Shown piece by piece: positions 43,699 through 52,485 of a stretch of 64,000 nucleotides of DNA. The stretch is from Rhodoplanes sp. Z2-YC6860 (GTDB lineage Bacteria > Pseudomonadota > Alphaproteobacteria > Rhizobiales > Xanthobacteraceae). How positions within the stretch are numbered: the first letter of the stretch is position 1; each line of letters starts with the position of its first letter. The stretch covers positions 1,988,001 to 2,052,000 of the forward strand of contig NZ_CP007440.1 of assembly GCF_001579845.1 (NCBI RefSeq), given 5' to 3'. Below the pieces are notes generated by a model, which did no database searches, was not told where the DNA came from, and saw nothing but the letters and a program-made list of their open reading frames with translations. A program made the translations under genes and the position numbers.

Positions 43699-44691
43699 AT
43701 GCCCCCAAATCACGCTCCACGCATCGTCGTTGTTCCGCCCTCCCATGCCGACATCGCCGAGATGGCCAAGTCCCTGGCGCCGTCGGGCTTCGAGGTGGTG
43801 CCTTCGCGCGCCGACCGGGCCGCGCTCGAGCAGGTGCTGCCCTCAACCGAATACGTGGTCTGTTATCCCAACCTGAAGCTCGATGACGCGCTCTACAGGA
43901 TCGCGCCGAAGCTCAAGCTCTATCAGCTCTTGAGCGCCGGCTACGACGACGTCGATCTCGAAGCCGCGCGCCGCGCCAAGGTGCCGGTCTGCAACAACGG
44001 CGGCGCCAACGCCATCTCGGTGTCCGAGCACGCCATGATGCTGATGCTCGCCGTGTCGCGCCGGGTGATCTGGCAGCACGCCAATGTCTCGGCGGGCCGG
44101 TGGCGCGGCAACGGGCCGGCGCCGATGATGTACGAGATCTTCGATAAGACCCTCGGCATCGTGGGGCTCGGCACCATCGGCAAGAAGGTGGCGCGGATCG
44201 CGCGCGCCTTCGGCATGCGGGTGCAGTATTACGACATCGCGCGATTGCCCGAGCACGAGGAGGATGCGCTCGGCGTGCGCTTCCGGCTCCTCAACGAGCT
44301 CCTGGCCAGCTCCGATTATGTGTCGCTGCACGTGCCGCTCAACGACTCCACCCATCACCTGATCGGCGCGAACGAACTCGCGCTGATGAAGCCCACGGCG
44401 GTGATCGTCAACACCAGCCGCGGCCCCGTGATCGACGAGGTCGCGCTGACCAGGACGCTCGCCGACAACAAGATCTTCGGCGCGGGCCTCGACGTGTTCG
44501 ACCAGGAGCCGCCGCCGCCCGACAATCCGCTGTTCAAGTTGAACAACGTGTTGTTGACGTCGCACTTTGCGGGGCCGACCTGGGATAACCACGTGGCGCG
44601 CTTCCGCAATGCCTTCGACAATGTGCAGCGCGTCGCGCGCGGCGAGAAACCGCTTTGGGTGGTGCCCGAGCTGGCGGATCTGGTGGGTTAG
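43699..44691 (+). CDS. D-isomer-specific 2-hydroxyacid dehydrogenase
   Basis: A 330-aa NAD(P)-dependent reductase of the D-2-hydroxyacid dehydrogenase family. The cofactor site is GLGTIGKKVA (about residues 155-164), catalytic Arg in NTSRGPVID, Glu in DVFDQEPP and His in SHFAGPTWDN, the usual triad. It could reduce a 2-keto acid, for example glyoxylate or hydroxypyruvate, or oxidise a D-2-hydroxyacid. The closest subgroup (phosphoglycerate dehydrogenase, glyoxylate reductase or lactate dehydrogenase) is not clear from sequence. Upstream palindrome; downstream secreted protein gene. Confidence 0.87.
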   Translation: MPPNHAPRIVVVPPSHADIAEMAKSLAPSGFEVVPSRADRAALEQVLPSTEYVVCYPNLKLDDALYRIAPKLKLYQLLSAGYDDVDLEAARRAKVPVCNNGGANAISVSEHAMMLMLAVSRRVIWQHANVSAGRWRGNGPAPMMYEIFDKTLGIVGLGTIGKKVARIARAFGMRVQYYDIARLPEHEEDALGVRFRLLNELLASSDYVSLHVPLNDSTHHLIGANELALMKPTAVIVNTSRGPVIDEVALTRTLADNKIFGAGLDVFDQEPPPPDNPLFKLNNVLLTSHFAGPTWDNHVARFRNAFDNVQRVARGEKPLWVVPELADLVG

Positions 44692-44839
44692 CGTCGCCGG
44701 TATCGACGGGTAGAATGCAGCCCGCCGTCGCATGACGGAACCGTGAAGCGCGATCGCTTCCTATTCCGGCGGCGAGACATATTTCAGGAACGCGGTTCCA
44801 AAGTTATCGTTAAGCGAATACCGACACAGGAGAAGCCCC

Positions 44840-45382
44840 ATGAACGGATGGTCGCAATCAGCCGGACCATATCGAGCATCGACGGCATTACCCTCTACCG
44901 GCGTACGTTTCGCGCCGATGATCTTGTCTGTCGCTGTCCTGCTATCGCTCGGAACAGCCGATGCAATCCGCAATCAAGCCGCTGCCGCTTCTTACGGCGC
45001 GGGGGAGGCAGGGTTCTGGAGTGAGCTCGCGCCGGCTCGCCGGGAGTATCGGCCGCACCGGTCGTTCCGGTCGTCGAGGGTGTCGACGACGCGCCATCAT
45101 CGTGCGCCACAGCCGCAGGCGGAGCGCGAGCCAACCCGGACGCCCCGACAAACTCTCAGGAACCCGGTGCCGTACGGCAGCAGCGGCTATGTCGCGCCTG
45201 TCCTGCCGCAGGCGGAGCCATTGACCACGCGGCCGATTGTCCAGCCTTACCAGCCGCCGCCCACCACGACCTTCGGCGATCGGGTCAACAACGCGATCCA
45301 GGCCTATCCGCTGCAGAAGGGCATCGGCAACAATCCGGTCGATCAGCAGGAGTTCATTCGCCAGCGCGCAAACCAGCCGTGA
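44840..45382 (+). CDS. Secreted or membrane-anchored Arg/Pro-rich protein
   Basis: An unrecognised 180-aa protein. One hydrophobic segment (MILSVAVLLSLGTADAI, about residues 27-43) is preceded by an unusually long polar N-terminus, so it could be a signal peptide or an anchor; a start at the internal ATG 44918 would make a standard signal peptide. The middle is rich in Arg, Pro and Thr and probably disordered. The C-terminal 45 residues (FGDRVNNAIQAYPLQKGIGNNP...QQEFIRQRAN) look structured and occur in several rhizobial secreted proteins. AGGAGA precedes ATG 44840. Confidence 0.65.
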   Translation: MNGWSQSAGPYRASTALPSTGVRFAPMILSVAVLLSLGTADAIRNQAAAASYGAGEAGFWSELAPARREYRPHRSFRSSRVSTTRHHRAPQPQAEREPTRTPRQTLRNPVPYGSSGYVAPVLPQAEPLTTRPIVQPYQPPPTTTFGDRVNNAIQAYPLQKGIGNNPVDQQEFIRQRANQP

Positions 45383-45472
45383 CGCGATTGCGGGCGCGCC
45401 GTCTCGAACAGCCCTTCCGACGGCCCGCATCGCCGCTCTACACTTCGTCTCCCATCAGCCGGGAGGAAGCGT

Positions 45473-47122
45473 ATGAACGGTGCCGGAGTCGTTGCCGAAA
45501 TCCTCAAGCGTGAGGGCACGGAGTTTCTCTCCTGCTATCCGCGCAATCAGGTCATCGAGCCGTGCGCGGCGCTCGACATCCGGCCGATCCTGTGCCGGCA
45601 GGAGCGCGTCGGCGTGGGCATTGCAGACGGCTACAGCCGGATCAAGCGCGGCAAGAAAAACGGTGTGTTCGCGGCGCAAGCCGGGCCGGGCATTGAGAAC
45701 GCGTTTCCCGGCGTGGCGCAGGCCTACGCCGAGAACGTGCCGCTTCTGATCATTTCCGGCGGACTGGCGCTCGCCAAGCAATATGTGCGGCCGGCGTTTC
45801 GCGCTGCCGAGGTCTACAAGCCGGTCACCAAATGGTCGGCGCTCGCGCACAATGCGCAAGAGCTGCCCGATCTGATGCGGCGCGCCTATCACGCCATGCG
45901 CTCGGGCAAAGCGGGCCCGGTGCTGATCGAAATCCCAGACGAAGTGTCCGAGGCCGAGTTCAAAGGCACGCTCGACTACATGCCGGTGCCGGTGCAGCGC
46001 GCCGCGCCCGATCCGGACGCGATCAAGCGAGCCGTGCAGATGCTGCTCGCGGCCAAGAGCCCGATCCTGTGGGCCGGGCAGGGCGTGCATTACGCCGAAG
46101 CGGGCGAACGTCTTGCTGCGCTGGCCGAGCTTCTGCCGGCGCCGGTCGTCACCACCAATCCGGGCAAGAGCGCGATTCCGGAAAACCATCCGCTGTCGCT
46201 CGGCGCCTCGACGCGTTCGCGCAGCAAGCCCTACGTCGACTTCATGGCCAAAGCCGATCTGGTGTTCGCGGTGGGCTCGAGCCTCACCAAGACGCCGTTC
46301 GGGCCGGGCGTGCCGCCGGGCAAGGTCATCGTGCATTCCACCAACGACGCGGGCGACATCAACAAGGAGTATCGCGCCGATCATGCGGTGGTCGGCGACG
46401 CAGCGCTGGTGCTCGACGCGCTGATCGCCGAAGTGTCGCGCCAGAAAGGACCGGGCGGCGGCAATGCGTTCACGTCGCTGAAGGAAGAGGTCGCCACCGC
46501 CAAGAAGGCGTGGTTCGACGAATGGGCGAAGCACCTCAACTCCGACGAGACGCCGCTCAATCAGTATCGGGTGATCCGCGACCTGATGAAGACGGTCGAT
46601 CGAGACAACGTCATCATGACGCATGACTCCGGCAGCCCGCGCGAGCAGATGATGCCGTTCTGGGAGCCGACCGTCGCGGGCTCCTACATGGGCTGGGGCA
46701 AATCCACGCAACTGGGTTACGGCCTCGGCATCACCATGGGCGCCAAGCTCGCCGAGCCGAAGAAGCTCTGCGTCAACCTGATGGGCGACGCGGCCATCGG
46801 AATGACCGGCATGGACATCGAGACCGCGGCGCGCAACCGCATCGGCATCCTCACCATCGTGTTCAACAACGGCGTGATGGGCGCCGAGCGCGACGTGCTG
46901 AAGATCTCCGACGAGAAGTACGGCTCGATGACGGTCGGCGGCAACTACAGCAAGGTCGCCGAGGGGCTGAACGTCGCGGCGCGCCGAGTCGAGAAGCCGG
47001 GCGATATCGTGTCGGGCATCAAGGAGGCGGTCGGCGTCACCGAGACGGGCGCGCCGTTCCTGCTCGAATTCGTGGTCAAGGAAGGCCGCGATTTCTCGCG
47101 CTACAACCTGGCTGGGCTTTAG
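45473..47122 (+). CDS. Thiamine-diphosphate-dependent enzyme, acetolactate-synthase-like
   Basis: A 549-aa ThDP enzyme with the three-domain order (PYR, central, PP) of acetolactate synthase and related decarboxylases. The catalytic Glu44 lies in CRQERVGVG, the PP-domain Mg/ThDP motif reads GDAAIGMTGMD...FNNG (GDA instead of the more usual GDG), and the central domain has VGSSLTKTPFGPG. FAD-site residues of true AHAS are not obvious. Start ATG with GGAGG upstream. No small regulatory subunit is adjacent, which argues against a biosynthetic AHAS. Reaction unknown: a 2-keto acid decarboxylase or carboligase is likely. Confidence 0.85.
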   Translation: MNGAGVVAEILKREGTEFLSCYPRNQVIEPCAALDIRPILCRQERVGVGIADGYSRIKRGKKNGVFAAQAGPGIENAFPGVAQAYAENVPLLIISGGLALAKQYVRPAFRAAEVYKPVTKWSALAHNAQELPDLMRRAYHAMRSGKAGPVLIEIPDEVSEAEFKGTLDYMPVPVQRAAPDPDAIKRAVQMLLAAKSPILWAGQGVHYAEAGERLAALAELLPAPVVTTNPGKSAIPENHPLSLGASTRSRSKPYVDFMAKADLVFAVGSSLTKTPFGPGVPPGKVIVHSTNDAGDINKEYRADHAVVGDAALVLDALIAEVSRQKGPGGGNAFTSLKEEVATAKKAWFDEWAKHLNSDETPLNQYRVIRDLMKTVDRDNVIMTHDSGSPREQMMPFWEPTVAGSYMGWGKSTQLGYGLGITMGAKLAEPKKLCVNLMGDAAIGMTGMDIETAARNRIGILTIVFNNGVMGAERDVLKISDEKYGSMTVGGNYSKVAEGLNVAARRVEKPGDIVSGIKEAVGVTETGAPFLLEFVVKEGRDFSRYNLAGL

Positions 47123-47229
47123 AACGGCGCGCTCGTTCGCTCTGGCCAGTCGTTTGCCAGGTCGGCTCGCTGCTTGGTTTTTTGAAACCGGGAGAGCGCC
47201 CGCTCTTCCCACTATCATCGTCTAACGCG

Positions 47230-47255
47230 CCGGGGGGCTTGCGGCAAGCCCCCGG
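47230..47255 (+). terminator. GC-rich hairpin between the ThDP enzyme and FAD monooxygenase genes
   Basis: CCGGGGGGCTTG-CGG-CAAGCCCCCGG forms an 11-bp stem with one extra G. It lies 110 nt after the ThDP gene and 57 nt before the monooxygenase start. There is no T-run, so it may be a weak terminator or a leader structure of the downstream mRNA. Confidence 0.35.
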
Positions 47256-47312
47256 TCATGGCGCAGGAACGCTGCCCTCGATCTGGATCTGTCAGAAGAG
47301 GGAACAGCGAAC

Positions 47313-48803
47313 ATGAACACTCATGCCGATCAGAAGGCCATCTCCGGGCATCCGGTGGTGATCGCCGGAGGCGGTCCGACCGGGCTGATGCTCGCGGGCG
47401 AGTTGGCGCTGGCGGGCGTCGACGTCGCCATCGTCGAGCGGCGCGCCAGCCAGGACCTCCAGGGGACGCGCGCCGGCGGTCTGCATTCACGCACCATCGA
47501 GGTGCTCGATCAGCGCGGCATTGCCGACCGGTTCCTCTCGCAGGGGCGCGTGGCCCAGGTCGCGGGCTTCGGTGGGACGTCGCTGGACATCAGCGATTTC
47601 CCCACGCGCCATCCCTACGGGCTGGCGCTCTGGCAGAACCACATCGAGCGCATCCTCGCCGGCTGGGTGGATGAGCTGAAGGTGCCGATCTACCGCGAAC
47701 GCGAGGTGACCGGCTTTGCGCAGGACAGCACCGGCGTGGATGTCGAGCTGTCCGATCGCCGGTCGCTGCGCGCGAAGTATCTGGTCGGCTGCGACGGCGG
47801 ACGCAGCGTGGTGCGCAAGGCGGCCGGCATCGCGTTCCCAGGCTCGGACCCGACCGTGAGTTTCCTGATCGCCGAGGTCGAAATGACCGGGGAGCCGGAA
47901 TGGGGCGTGCGCCACGACACCATCGGCATCCACGGCCTTCTCCGGTTGCCGGAAGGGCCGGTGCGGGTTGTCTTGACCGAACGGCAGCTCGGCCCGGCCG
48001 GCGAGCCTACGCTCGGCGATCTCAGAGACGCGCTCATCGCCGTCTACGGAACCGATTACGGTGTGCACAGCCCCACCTGGATTTCGCGGTTCACCGACAT
48101 GGCGCGGCAGGCTGCCGTCTACCGCGATGGCCGTGTGCTGTTGGCGGGCGATGCCGCACACGTGCACAACCCAGTGGGAGGGCAGGGCCTCAACACCGGC
48201 GTGCAGGATGCGGTGAACCTCGGATGGAAGCTCGCCCAGGTGATCCACCGGGCATCGCCGGAGAGCCTGCTCGACACCTATCATGACGAGCGCCATCCAA
48301 TCGCGGCCCGCGTGCTGCGCACCACCCTGGCGCAGATCGCGCTTCGCCGCACCGATGAGCACACCAAGGCGCTGAATGGCGTCGTTGCCGAGCTTCTCGG
48401 CATGGACGAGCCGCGCAAGCGGTACGCCGCGATGATGTCGGGTCTGGATATCCGCTACGACCTTGGCGAGGGGCATCCGCTGCTCGGCCGGCGCATGCCC
48501 GATCTCGACCTCGTGACCGCCGGCGGTCCCTCGCGCCTGTACGTGCTGCTGCATCGCGCGAAGCCGCTGCTGCTCAATCTCGGCGATGGGGCAGGCTTCG
48601 ATATTTCGCCATGGGCGGACCGGGTTCGGCTGGTCAATGCCAAGTGCACCGCCGAGTGGCAGCTTCCGGTGCTCGGTGCTGTGCCTGCTCCGAGTGCCGT
48701 GTTGATCCGTCCTGATGGATACGTGGCCTGGGTGGGAGATCGCATCCAGCGCGGTCTGCCGGAAGCGCTCACCACTTGGTTCGGCCCCGCTGCTGCGGCC
48801 TAG
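47313..48803 (+). CDS. FAD-dependent aromatic monooxygenase (phenol hydroxylase / rifampicin monooxygenase group)
   Basis: A 496-aa class A flavoprotein monooxygenase. The dinucleotide fold is GGGPTG at residues 19-24, the DG motif is GCDGGRSVVRKAAG, and the GD motif is LAGDAAHVHNPVGGQGLNTG with Asp280; a thioredoxin-like C-terminal domain is shortened. It resembles the TfdB/PheA group that hydroxylates phenols and the antibiotic-inactivating Rox group (AGELALAG...RTIEVLDQRG). It uses NAD(P)H and O2 without a separate reductase. It fits an aromatic ring-hydroxylation step in the surrounding catabolic set. Confidence 0.87.
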   Translation: MNTHADQKAISGHPVVIAGGGPTGLMLAGELALAGVDVAIVERRASQDLQGTRAGGLHSRTIEVLDQRGIADRFLSQGRVAQVAGFGGTSLDISDFPTRHPYGLALWQNHIERILAGWVDELKVPIYREREVTGFAQDSTGVDVELSDRRSLRAKYLVGCDGGRSVVRKAAGIAFPGSDPTVSFLIAEVEMTGEPEWGVRHDTIGIHGLLRLPEGPVRVVLTERQLGPAGEPTLGDLRDALIAVYGTDYGVHSPTWISRFTDMARQAAVYRDGRVLLAGDAAHVHNPVGGQGLNTGVQDAVNLGWKLAQVIHRASPESLLDTYHDERHPIAARVLRTTLAQIALRRTDEHTKALNGVVAELLGMDEPRKRYAAMMSGLDIRYDLGEGHPLLGRRMPDLDLVTAGGPSRLYVLLHRAKPLLLNLGDGAGFDISPWADRVRLVNAKCTAEWQLPVLGAVPAPSAVLIRPDGYVAWVGDRIQRGLPEALTTWFGPAAAA

Positions 48804-49031
48804 CGCGAAGCGTCCGATGGCGATCGCAATATCCGCTGGGGTGTCTTCGGCCTGCCATGTCGGCTGATGGCCACCCAGCGGATACCTCCGCGTTCAAGGG
48901 CAAAGCCGGGATGGCGATTTTGTGAGGACACGCCCTGGCGTCCCAGACTCGAAGTCCGCACAATTGCCCGGCAGGCACTTTTGCGAAGGTCCGGACCACA
49001 ACAGGACTCGTGCGGCTGCTGGGAGGAAGCA

Positions 49032-50111
49032 ATGACACAACGTGAAGAATCCAAAGCGTCCGTCAATCGTCGCAACGTCATGGCCGGCGTCGCCGCGGGT
49101 GCGGCTGTCGCTGCGGCAGCCGTGACATCCGCCGATGCGCAACCGGCGGCGGGCGCCGTCATGGCGGAGGCCAGGCCCGAGGACTACAAACGCGATCCGA
49201 GTCGCTGGGGTAGCCCTGAGGTTGCGGCGCTGTTCCCGGGTTTCAAGCACCTCGACATGCGCACCAGCGGCGCGACCATCCGGCTGCGTCACGGCGGCTC
49301 CGGGCCGCCGCTGCTGCTGCTTCACGGCAATCCGCAAAATCATGTCTGCTGGCACAAGATCGCGGCAAAGCTTGCGCAGAACTATCACGTCATCCTGCCG
49401 GACCTGCGCGGCTATGGCGACAGCTCGCTGCCCGAGGCCGGACCGAAGAACATCAACTTCAGCTTCCGCGCCATGGGCCGCGATATGTTCGAGATCATGA
49501 CGGCGCTCGGCCATCAGCGTTTCTTTCTCGCCGGCCACGATCGCGGCGCCCGCGCCGCGCACCGCATGTGCCTCGACGAGGGCGAGCGCATCACCCGGGT
49601 CTGCATCATGGATGTGGTGCCGACCTTCCACGTCTGGAACAACACCACCAAGAACTGGGCGATCGGCTCCTGGCACTGGTCGTTCATGGCGCAGCCTGAG
49701 CCGTTCCCCGAGCGCATGATCAGCGCGGTTCCGGCCGAATTCTTTCTCAAGAGCCGGATGGTGATCCGCGGCGGCACGGGCTTGGGCTTCCTCACCCAGA
49801 CCGCGCTCGACGAGTACATCCGCTGCTACACCTATAAAACCATCACCGGCTCCTGCCGCGACTTCCGCGCCTCGCCGACCAGCGACTACGAGATCGACCA
49901 GGCCGACAAGGACAAGCAGATCCAGATGCCGGCGCTGATCCTGTGGGGCGCCCGCGGCCAGCCGCCGGAGCGCACCAAAGAATTCGCCGATGTGTGGAAA
50001 AAATATGCAGCCAACGTTGTAGACACCGACGCGATGCCGTGCGGTCATTACATCGCGGAAGAAATGCCGGACCACGTCTACAGTCGTTTCGTCGAGTTCT
50101 TCAAAACCTGA
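49032..50111 (+). CDS. Tat-exported haloacetate-dehalogenase-like alpha/beta hydrolase
   Basis: A 359-aa hydrolase with a twin-arginine signal (NRRNVMAGVAAGAAVAAAAV, about residues 11-30). The remainder is strikingly like fluoroacetate dehalogenase of Rhodopseudomonas: nucleophile Asp170 in GHDRGAR with Arg171 and Arg174, acid Asp194 in IMDVVPT, His339 in GHYIAEE, and the halide-binding pair His215-Trp216 in WHWSFMAQP, also YIRCYTYK at the place of the active-site Tyr. It would release halide and glycolate from haloacetates, or act as an epoxide hydrolase. ATG 49032 follows GGGAGGAAG. A substrate-binding protein gene begins 9 nt downstream. Confidence 0.82.
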   Translation: MTQREESKASVNRRNVMAGVAAGAAVAAAAVTSADAQPAAGAVMAEARPEDYKRDPSRWGSPEVAALFPGFKHLDMRTSGATIRLRHGGSGPPLLLLHGNPQNHVCWHKIAAKLAQNYHVILPDLRGYGDSSLPEAGPKNINFSFRAMGRDMFEIMTALGHQRFFLAGHDRGARAAHRMCLDEGERITRVCIMDVVPTFHVWNNTTKNWAIGSWHWSFMAQPEPFPERMISAVPAEFFLKSRMVIRGGTGLGFLTQTALDEYIRCYTYKTITGSCRDFRASPTSDYEIDQADKDKQIQMPALILWGARGQPPERTKEFADVWKKYAANVVDTDAMPCGHYIAEEMPDHVYSRFVEFFKT

Positions 50112-50120
50112 AATGTGCCC

Positions 50121-51131
50121 ATGAAACTGTTCGCCGCTGTTCTCGCGCTTTTGTTCGTTGCCACTTTGGCTGACGCGCAGGAGGCCAAAAAAGTCACCAT
50201 CGCGGTTTCCGGCCCGCCAGCGCAGCTTTATTTCCTGCCGGTCGTGCTCGCCAAGCAGCTCGGCTACTTCGATCAGGCCCAGGTCAATGTCGAGCTGCAG
50301 CACTTCAACGCCGGCTCCAAGGCACTTGAATCCGTGGTCGGCGGCAGCGCCGACATCGTCGCCGGCGCCTACGAGAACACCGTGCGCATGCAGGCCAAGG
50401 GCCAGCCGATGCAGAGCATCGTGCTGTTCGGCCGCTATCCGCAGAACATCCTCGGCATCGCCAAGGCCCAGGCGGCGAACTACAAATCGCCGGCCGACCT
50501 GAAGGGCCAGAAGATCGGCATCACCGGTCCGGGCTCGGCAACGCAGACCTTCCTCAACCTGATCCTGGAGAAGGCAGGCCTGAAGCCCGACGACGTGTCG
50601 CCGGTGACGGTCGGCGCGGGCGCCGTCGCGGTCGCGGCGATGAAGCGCGGCAACGAGCTTTACGCCATCTCCAACCTCGACCTCGCCATCACCGAGCTGA
50701 CCCTGTCGGGCGACATCGTGGTTGCGATCGACAGCCGCACCGCGGAAGGCACGCGCGCGGTCTATGGCGGCGAATACGCCTCCGGCAGCCTCTACGCGCC
50801 GATCGCCTTCGTGCAGCGCAATCCGAAGAACATCCAGGCGATCGCGCTTGCGATGGTGCGCACGCTTGCCTGGATGAAGAAGGCCACGCCCGACGAGATC
50901 GTCGCCAAGCTCCCGGCGGATTTCTATCAGGCCAATCCGGCGGTCTACCGCAAGGCTTTGGAGAGCAACCTGCCGAGCTTCTCACCCGACGGGCTGATGC
51001 CGCCCGACGCACCGGGCAATGTGCTGAAGGCCATGACCCGGTTCGATGCGGCGATTGCCAGCGCCAAGGTCGACATGGGCACGACTTTTGACAACCGCTT
51101 CGTCGAAGCGGCGTTGAAAGCCGTCAAATAA
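50121..51131 (+). CDS. ABC-transporter substrate-binding protein, NMT1/SsuA-like, orphan
   Basis: A 336-aa periplasmic binding protein with a Sec signal peptide (MKLFAAVLALLFVATLADAQ) and the two-lobed NMT1/THI5/SsuA fold: AVSGPPAQLYFLPVVLAKQLGYF, the VVGGSADIVAG segment and KIGITGPGSATQTFLN. Relatives bind thiamine precursors, sulfonates, nitrate or taurine. No permease or ATPase gene accompanies it, so it must work with an unlinked transporter or as a sensor. It is probably cotranscribed with the dehalogenase-like gene and may bind that enzyme's substrate or product. Confidence 0.85.
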   Translation: MKLFAAVLALLFVATLADAQEAKKVTIAVSGPPAQLYFLPVVLAKQLGYFDQAQVNVELQHFNAGSKALESVVGGSADIVAGAYENTVRMQAKGQPMQSIVLFGRYPQNILGIAKAQAANYKSPADLKGQKIGITGPGSATQTFLNLILEKAGLKPDDVSPVTVGAGAVAVAAMKRGNELYAISNLDLAITELTLSGDIVVAIDSRTAEGTRAVYGGEYASGSLYAPIAFVQRNPKNIQAIALAMVRTLAWMKKATPDEIVAKLPADFYQANPAVYRKALESNLPSFSPDGLMPPDAPGNVLKAMTRFDAAIASAKVDMGTTFDNRFVEAALKAVK

Positions 51132-51277
51132 GGCAAGCTTTCCCACACACGGGTTGTGGATGACGGGGGATGTCGGAACTGCGCCTTGCCGAGAAGGCAT
51201 GATTGTCAGAATTCTTGGACCCAACCGGGCGGGGGCAGGCCCCGCCGAAGCCGCGCATCACGCATCAGGAGTCCGGA

Positions 51278-51556
51278 ATGTCCGCCGTGGAAAAAGAGCA
51301 GCCCGAAGCCGCCAACACCCGCTTCGCCAAGGACCAGCTCAAGGCCTTCGTCGAGCGGATCGAGCGGCTCGAGGAGGAGAAGAAGACCATCTCCGAGGAC
51401 ATCCGCGACGTCTATGCGGAATCCAAGGCCAACGGCTTCGACACCAAGGCACTGCGCGCCGTGATCCGGCTGCGCAAGCAGGAGCCGACCGAGCGCAACG
51501 AGCAGCAGATGATCCTGGAAACCTACATGCACGCGCTGGGGATGCTGGCGGCGTAA
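51278..51556 (+). CDS. gapR: GapR (DUF2312) nucleoid-associated protein
   Basis: A 92-aa coiled-coil protein of the DUF2312 family: [34 protein letters not shown] is the first long helix (residues 15-48) and [16 protein letters not shown] the second. GapR in Caulobacter clamps overtwisted DNA ahead of replication and transcription forks and helps topoisomerases. ATG 51278 with AGGAG 6 nt upstream gives the normal size. It is a core gene placed among catabolic genes, and a palindromic repeat follows it. Confidence 0.93.
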   Translation: MSAVEKEQPEAANTRFAKDQLKAFVERIERLEEEKKTISEDIRDVYAESKANGFDTKALRAVIRLRKQEPTERNEQQMILETYMHALGMLAA

Positions 51557-51577
51557 GCGATCGAAAGCTCTCCACGG

Positions 51578-51686
51578 GTCATTCCGGGGCGCGGGCGAAG
51601 CCCGCGAACCCGGAATCCAGATAAGCAGGCAGTCCCGATGTGTCTGGATTCCGGGTTCGCTCGCTGCGCGAGCGCCCCGGAATGAC
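51578..51686. repeat. Dispersed palindromic repeat, family A copy 2
   Basis: Same structure as the unit at 40895: outer GTCATTCCGGGGC/GCCCCGGAATGAC and GAACCCGGAATCCAG/CTGGATTCCGGGTTC, with different inner hairpins (GCGGGCGAAGCCCGC and GCTCGCTGCGCGAGC). It separates gapR from the convergent HNH gene and probably ends both transcripts. Confidence 0.85.
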
Positions 51687-51705
51687 CGCGGCAATAATTG
51701 GTGTC

Positions 51706-52416
51706 CTAAACGGGCAGCGGCTCCACGCGGCGAAGCCCGCGGTACTTCGCCTCTTCGGCACACTTGGCGGCGTGGACGTCGCGGTTGATGACCTGGAGAT
51801 TGGGCACGCCCCAATAGGCCAGGAGCTGCGGCCAAGGCGTGTCGCGACGCTCCTGCCAGACTTGAAACAGCGGCACCCGATGATCGATCTCGGCGGTCTT
51901 CCAAAGCCGGCCGCCGCTCTGCGCGCAGCGGCGTGACTGCAGCCGCCGCAGCATGCGGTCGTGATCGCTCGGTGCATTCCACAACCGCCACGCCGTGACG
52001 CAGGCGGAATGCCATGCGGCGCGGCGGTTTGGGCCCGCATCCCACAGGTCGCGATGCCAGCCGAAGCGATAGACAGCCTGCCCGCACACGCAGCAGAAGC
52101 CCGGGCCGCGCGAGAATTTCTTCTCGCGATACGGCGCGGGTGGCTGGCGGAAGCTCTCGGGCAGGCCGCGCTTGCCGGTGCGCCAAGTCCAATCATCGGG
52201 CGTGCCGCTGCGGGCGGCGAGTGCCCGCGCGAGCCGGTCGGCGCGGATCACGTGTGCGCGCCAGTAGCTGTCGGCCGCAAGCCGCGGCATCGGCGGCGTC
52301 CAGCGAAGACCACGGGCGTGAATGAGCACAGGCGCCGGAAAGACCTCGGGTGTGGCACGCGTCAGCCGCGCCAAGGCGCGCTTGTTGTAGAGAGCCTGCG
52401 TCTCCGACATCTTCAT
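51706..52416 (-). CDS. HNH-endonuclease-like protein with zinc ribbon
   Basis: A 236-aa protein. The C-terminal third has an HNH-like core: DH in TAEIDHRVPLFQVW, Asn in WGVPNLQVI and final His in DVHAAKCAEEA. Before it lies a CCVCGQ...C pair and a further Cys in RRCAQSGG, suggesting structural zinc. The N-terminal half is basic and unassigned. It is not next to a methyltransferase or phage genes, so a restriction or homing role is not supported. Homologues appear, to my knowledge, as hypothetical proteins in Bradyrhizobium relatives. Start uncertain (ATG 52416 or 52410). Confidence 0.65.
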   Translation of the reverse strand: MKMSETQALYNKRALARLTRATPEVFPAPVLIHARGLRWTPPMPRLAADSYWRAHVIRADRLARALAARSGTPDDWTWRTGKRGLPESFRQPPAPYREKKFSRGPGFCCVCGQAVYRFGWHRDLWDAGPNRRAAWHSACVTAWRLWNAPSDHDRMLRRLQSRRCAQSGGRLWKTAEIDHRVPLFQVWQERRDTPWPQLLAYWGVPNLQVINRDVHAAKCAEEAKYRGLRRVEPLPV

Positions 52417-52485
52417 GTCAGCGATCGTCGCAGCAAGTCGTAAAGGCTTTGTCAGCGCGGAGCAGGATGCGGAGATTCAGGACGA

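Noticed and set aside
48831-48883. ATCCGCTGGG and CCCAGCGGAT inverted repeat with a 33-nt loop
   Set aside because: The loop is long and there is no T-run or regulator beside it; too weak to call as a terminator or operator.
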